Positions 52,825 through 57,201 of a DNA stretch of 57,201 nucleotides are shown here, piece after piece. Made by a program: the position numbers and the translations under genes. The stretch is from Perkinsus olseni. Taxonomy: Eukaryota > Perkinsozoa > Perkinsida > Perkinsidae. The DNA is taken from assembly GCA_013115135.1 (NCBI GenBank), contig JABANP010000332.1:1-57201 (forward strand), given 5' to 3'. The notes beneath the pieces are model-generated. The model saw only the letters and a program-made list of their open reading frames with translations. It was not told where the DNA came from and did no database searches. Positions within the stretch are counted from its first letter, which is position 1. Every line of letters starts with the position of its first letter.

Positions 52825-53229
52825 ATGAAGACGAGTTACCTACGGCTCTTCCTCTCCCTGCTTCTTCTGATCCATCCGGTCCTGTCCATCACCAGTGGCA
52901 CTAGAATACGCTACGTGGACGATGACGACGACGAGCCTTCCTCGGGCTGCTTTGGGGGCCTTTGCCGATTATTCAAGAGACGAAAGAAGAACAAATACAA
53001 ACGCATGCTAGACAAGTCAGTGCCGTACAGATCGATAGACATGAGCTATGCCTTTGACGAGTCCCAAGGCCCTCGAGTGGCGTCCTCGAAGAGCTTTCGC
53101 AGTTCCGAGTACGAGTATATCAGAAACCCTTACCATACAACCTCCTTCGGGACATTCTCAACTGACGAGTCCAGACAGTACCGAGAGAGAATGGAGGACC
53201 TGGCGAACAGGAAGTTCAGTAGATTGTGA
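52825..53229 (+). CDS. Small secreted basic protein, family member 1
   Basis: An intronless frame starting at ATG 52825 with a strong signal peptide (MKTSYLRLFLSLLLLIHPVLS) and likely cleavage before ITSG. The mature part has an acidic run (VDDDDDEPSS), a Cys pair CFGGLC, a basic run (LFKRRKKNKYKRM) and an end with DESRQYRERMEDLANRKF. An upstream in-frame Met adds 31 residues and hides the signal peptide, so it is less likely. A diverged copy lies at 54278-54759. No known family; it looks like a lineage-specific secreted or surface peptide. Confidence 0.75.
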   Translation: MKTSYLRLFLSLLLLIHPVLSITSGTRIRYVDDDDDEPSSGCFGGLCRLFKRRKKNKYKRMLDKSVPYRSIDMSYAFDESQGPRVASSKSFRSSEYEYIRNPYHTTSFGTFSTDESRQYRERMEDLANRKFSRL

Positions 53230-54277
53230 TCATCTTCCTCCTCATGTTGTTCGATGTTGTTATTAGCAACCATCATCTTGCTCTGGGTTAGTTTCATCAC
53301 GCTGAAGTAGGCCGCTACACTGTGAAATGCCTGTGAGTTGGTGGTGGTGTGGTACGTGGGAAGGGATACTAAGCACAGGGGAAGGAGCGATTGACCAACG
53401 GCAGTCGTTAAAGGAATGTCTTACTGCAGTTGAAGGTGACCGTCGCTCAAGGGGACCCCATCCCCTTCCAATATCCCCTTTTCTACTGCGTGACGTGGGT
53501 GTCCTGAGTTCCGCGCTGTCGTGATTTTGGCGTCGGATACGCAACGATGATGATGGCTGGCCGCTTCGTTTTGCTATCCGAAATTGTATTCGTGTATGCT
53601 CTTCTCTCCGTTATTTCTGCCAACTTAAGAGCTTTCGGGTGCTTGTGATGCTTTCGATATCTTAAGACCGCTACCCTGCTACGGACTGAGTCTTATCATC
53701 GGTCATGAAAGGTCGACTTTAGTACCGGTTTTGGTCATGGTGATTAATCGCAAGGGGCAGGATCATTCAGTGCAACCGATCAAGCGTCTCCAAAGCTTCA
53801 CTAGGATGCAGTTCTGTTCGACATAGCTTGATTGGTTGCAGCAGTGTAGCAATGTAAGGACTAGAGCAGGACGAGTGGCTGGGCGTAGGGACTACCACCA
53901 GTACTTACCGTAACACCCTCCACTGTAGAGTCGGCCCTTCATCCTTACTCGTGGTCGCTTGAAGCATGGCATGGGCTCGCTCACACGGTTTGCCTCGGAT
54001 AACAATGGCGTGGAAATAGATCTCTTGGCTTCGGTTAGGAATCCCTTTTGAGCGCACGAATTCTGTCTCAGAGTACACCAGCTGGTACGCGGACTCCTTA
54101 CCGTATTGGGCTCAGATTCGGCCGTGATTCCCACAGCGGTGTCGTCACAATAGCAGCTAGGGCGAGGGCATATCCGAAAATTTTGGTCGAGGTGAAGACC
54201 GCCGGTGGGTTCATCGATCATCAGGGCGATAGGATGGTGGAGTTCGAGCGCGACGTTACCCGACCTCGGATTGGAAA
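53230..54277. other. Intergenic, no convincing gene
   Basis: Short frames on both strands only (longest 109 residues, minus strand, 53892-54221). It separates the two members of the secreted family. Confidence 0.35.
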
Positions 54278-54759
54278 ATGAGTATCAAGCTTTGCTCTCT
54301 CGGACATTATTCTTTCGGCCTTGTTAGTTGCATGAAGGCCGATCATTCGTGGCTCATCTGTGCCCTCCTTCTGGCCTCCCCAGGGCTCTCCATCACTAGT
54401 GGACCTCTTGCAGACGACGACGAAGAGAAAAACTCCGGAGGCTGCTTCGGAGCTTTGTGCCGTCGCCTTCGGCTTCAAGAGGCAGAAAATCAATTATAAG
54501 AATCTGAAAGATGAGTCTGAACCGTATCAATCGGTGGAGTCGCTCGACCTCAAAGACCCGATCGCTGGAGATTCCCGAACGGGAGGGCCCTATGTCGGTG
54601 TATCAGCCAGTGCCTCGTGGCGCAGGATTTGAGCAGGTTGAAGAGCTTTTGATGAATAGCCTGCCATGGGATAGCCCGTTTCCTGATGAGTCCCAAGAGT
54701 CCAAGCGGTATAACGATAAAATGGCGAGGACGGCGAACGAGAAATTCGGTAAAAAATGA
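54278..54759 (+). pseudogene. Small secreted protein, family member 2, frameshifted
   Basis: Homologous to the gene at 52825-53229: signal peptide (WLICALLLASPGLS), ITSG at the same place, acidic run (ADDDEEKNSGG), CFGALC. Then the frame must change twice to follow the family: first near 54465 into FKRQKINYKNLKDESEPYQS, then near 54560 into EIPEREGPMSVYQPV, ending DESQESKRYNDKMARTANEKF. No GT-AG pair was found that explains either change cleanly. It is probably a decayed paralogue; short unusual introns or sequencing errors are alternatives. Confidence 0.6.
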
Positions 54760-55495
54760 TCCTTTCTCGCGCGCATGCTGTTAGGTGTTATCAGAAGCTA
54801 CCGTCTAGTGTTGAGTAAGTGCATTAATAATACTGCGTAAGCCAAGGCGTCCGATGCGCTTGAGAAACGCGAACTAGATGTACGAATTGTGTAGATGTAT
54901 GGTGGGTATCATTCAGTATTTTTGTGTGCCAGTTTTGTACCGCCGTGGAAGACAGTCTCCCGTGCTCTCTCGTCACACTTCATCTCATTTTAACCGTTTG
55001 GGCGCGGCCCACTACCTATGTGTGGCTCACCACAATGCCCTTTTGCCAACGACTAACTAGTGGCTGCCATAGAAAAGCAGGCCCTCCCCTTAGAGGGTCA
55101 ATCCGATTGGCCCTCTCATTGAACCGATCAACTCAAACGTAGCTTGAAATTGAAGGCGGGGTCTGCTTTGGCCATACTCGAGTCCATCTCAATGTGCCAT
55201 GCCTTGAGCCGATCTCGATCCCCATCAACCCAGCTACACGCGTTCTCCACTCGGTTCTCTTGATACCATACCATAGACCTACCGACTCCCTGGCGAAAAT
55301 ACTGATAGACGTGGCGCTCGTGAGCTCGTCTCTGACCTCAATCGTCAGTAAATACTGAAAAACCCAACTTGTTACGGGGCACCTCTGAGGATTTTGCCAC
55401 CCTTATCGCTATGTCCATCAGATCCTCTGGCAACTCATAACGCCACTCTATACTCGATGAATATCAACAGCACAGTCATCAACACCATCAACAAT
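54760..55495. other. Intergenic, no gene seen
   Basis: Only short plus-strand frames near 54878-55142. Nothing recognised. Confidence 0.35.
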
Positions 55496-56141
55496 TCAGA
55501 TGGACTTTTTGCCGGTCTCATGCTTGGCGGCTAGGCTCAAGGCTTTATCCATCTTCTTTCCGACAAACTTCTTGATCCAGCTTCTTCCCTTCTGGTACCT
55601 CTCTGGAGGAGTATTCTCAATGGCATTGATCAGGGCCACACACTCATCGTGAGTTACTCCGAAGTAGACCCTCGGTAGAACTGTGTCAATCAGATGCCCG
55701 AAAGGAAGTACTTCTTTAAATTCCCTTTCGATAACCTCCGACCGTCCCTCAACCTTTTGACTGACCCCACCCTGTTTCACAAATTCAATTTTCGCACTCT
55801 TTTCTTCGTTTTTCCTGGAAATGACCAAAACCTCAACGAAGGTCCTCTACATGAGCTGATGTTGATCGTCACCAGTACGAGACGCTAGTCCCGGTCTCGC
55901 TGTCCTGCCAGTAGATTTCCTTTCCGCCATGCCAGCTGGGTATGAACACGCTTAGAAGGCTGTCAATGTACCTAGCTTGGCATCCACTGTGGATGTTCTT
56001 TACCTGAAGCAGACCACCGATCGGTTCCGAGAAATACTGTGAATTGTGTACTTCTCGATCGAGGTCAAATGCAGTCCGAAGAGTCATCGCTGAAGACAGG
56101 GCGAATGACAGGATCGATACGGAGAGACCGAAGAAAACCAT
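55496..56141 (-). CDS. Secreted two-exon protein
   Basis: It reads from ATG 56141 with a signal peptide (MVFFGLSVSILSFALSSA). Exon 1 continues through REVHNSQYFSEPIGG and PSWHGGKEIYWQDSETG to a GTGACG donor after SVSY; exon 2 starts after CAG with KNEEKSAKIEFVKQGG and ends KHETGKKSI at 55496. The second exon has a helical basic part (RSWIKKFVGKKMDKALSLAAKH). About 190 residues; no family is recognised. The short exon-intron structure differs from the intronless secreted genes next door. Confidence 0.6.
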
Positions 56142-57100
56142 GACAGAGGGGATACTGATCACGATTCTGGAAGCAGGAACCTTACGCCCCGAGAAGCTCT
56201 CAGCCTCATACCTCTCAGTGACAGGTACGAGGCCTTGTTCGACCGAGCTGCTGAGCTTGACTTTGTAAGATGAGAGCCAGTACGAGAGAACATCGATCGA
56301 GACACGGGAATTTGCGCGTTGCTCTCGACCACTTGTTCTCTTACATCATTTCCTTAGTGCGCTCGATATGGAACTACCAAATATTTCCCCCTTGTTCGAG
56401 CGTTTACCATAGCCCTATGCCCTGCTGGGCCTTGGTCAGGGCACACTTACCTTGCTTTCGTCTGAAAGGGAGCACGCTGTCACGACAGGGACATCACGTC
56501 CCGGGCATGTACTCCCTCTTAGGAAGTACAACGAGGAATCGTCATCCAATCATTTCCCCGGTGGCGCACTGCATTCAAATCTTCACTTCGTTCACTCTTA
56601 TGCGGGTTTGTTCATCTAATCCATCAGGTGATGCACGCCACCGCGTGGCGGCCATGCGCATCTCCTGGTCGGTGAGCTCATGATATGAAAAAATTCTCTT
56701 GACACATCACTAATACCACTTTGCCGGAGCACTGTTCATGGGTGTTAGTTATCGCTCACCTTGGTTTGCTGTTGAGTAACTCAATTTGAGCTACTGCTAA
56801 GAGGCTGGGTAATCGAGAATACAACACCTGGGTTTGGCCATCTGGAGATCTATAGTTCACCTGCTGTCTTTTTATCATCCGGCACTTAGCTGAGCTTCTG
56901 CGAAGCTCCTCATCGGAACCAGATAGGATCAGCGATATAAACATTACACTACTTTCTCCATGCAGATTCTGGAGACAACTAGCGGCGAATCAGACAGCGT
57001 TGCTGGGCGAGTCGCCGTAGCTACACCTCTTCCTAGCTATCGCACTGCAGGGTGGACCTGTCGGCTGATCTCTCATAGATTTTTGGCTGATGTAGAGCCC
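56142..57100. other. Right end, no convincing gene
   Basis: A minus-strand frame (56756-56944) and a 137-residue plus-strand frame (56270-56683) have no domain or splice support. It may hold the ends of genes lying outside the window. Confidence 0.3.
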
Positions 57101-57173
57101 GACGAGGCCGGTACTATGACAGTACCGGCCTCGTCAAAATCTACGTCGACGGGGACAGTACTACTGTCCCCGT
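57101..57173. repeat. Two adjacent perfect hairpins
   Basis: The first has 15-bp arms (57101-57115 / 57121-57135) with a 5-base loop. The second has 12-bp arms (57149-57160 / 57162-57173) with a one-base centre. Both include an AGTAC/CAGTA core. No gene is seen next to them. Confidence 0.9.
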
Positions 57174-57201
57174 TGAGGATCCCGCTCGTTTCGCACACAG
57201 T

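Overview
The window looks like nuclear DNA of a protist, most likely a perkinsid alveolate (Perkinsus or a close relative). It holds eukaryotic genes cut by very short GT-AG introns (mostly 42-50 bp), a non-LTR retrotransposon, several foldback or tRNA-like repeats, and one stretch matching the 3' core of the dinoflagellate/perkinsid spliced leader. Base composition is close to balanced. The assignment rests on gene style, intron style and the spliced-leader-like site; no marker gene fixes the species. Exon borders quoted here were derived by hand from frame, splice signals and family alignment.

Region 1-7.3 kb: the end of an SLC13/DASS-type transporter (+), an AT-hook protein (-), a 143-bp direct repeat, and a nearly complete multi-exon DNA ligase IV gene (-) with nucleotidyltransferase motifs and at least one BRCT domain. 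Region 7.7-13.4 kb: an intact two-ORF LINE (zinc-knuckle ORF1; endonuclease/RT/RNase H ORF2) flanked by a 14-bp target-site duplication, followed at once by a 355-bp foldback element. Region 13.7-18.1 kb is accessory: a SINE-like tRNA/20-bp-tail unit, perfect palindromes, a secreted orphan protein, a spliced-leader relic and a tRNA-like block.

Region 18.1-28.6 kb: a signal-peptide methyltransferase, proteasome beta-5, a BAG-domain candidate, a long coiled-coil protein (-) and an SLC25 carrier. Region 29-34.9 kb (-): an unrecognised multi-exon protein, a DUF6729-like zinc protein and a multi-pass membrane protein. Region 34.9-38.2 kb has no convincing gene but holds repeats.

Region 38.2-52.6 kb is a dense one-direction array on the minus strand: Mei2-like RNA-binding protein, SMYD-type SET protein, centrin, GINS subunit PSF2, two tandem M20 dipeptidases and a WD40 protein. 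Region 52.7-57.2 kb: a small secreted-protein family with one intact and one frameshifted member, another secreted protein, and two adjacent perfect hairpins at the edge. Housekeeping genes for replication/repair (LIG4, PSF2), cell division (centrin) and proteolysis (beta-5, dipeptidases) thus alternate with repeat-rich islands and short secreted orphans. Nothing in the window forms an obvious operon-like pathway.
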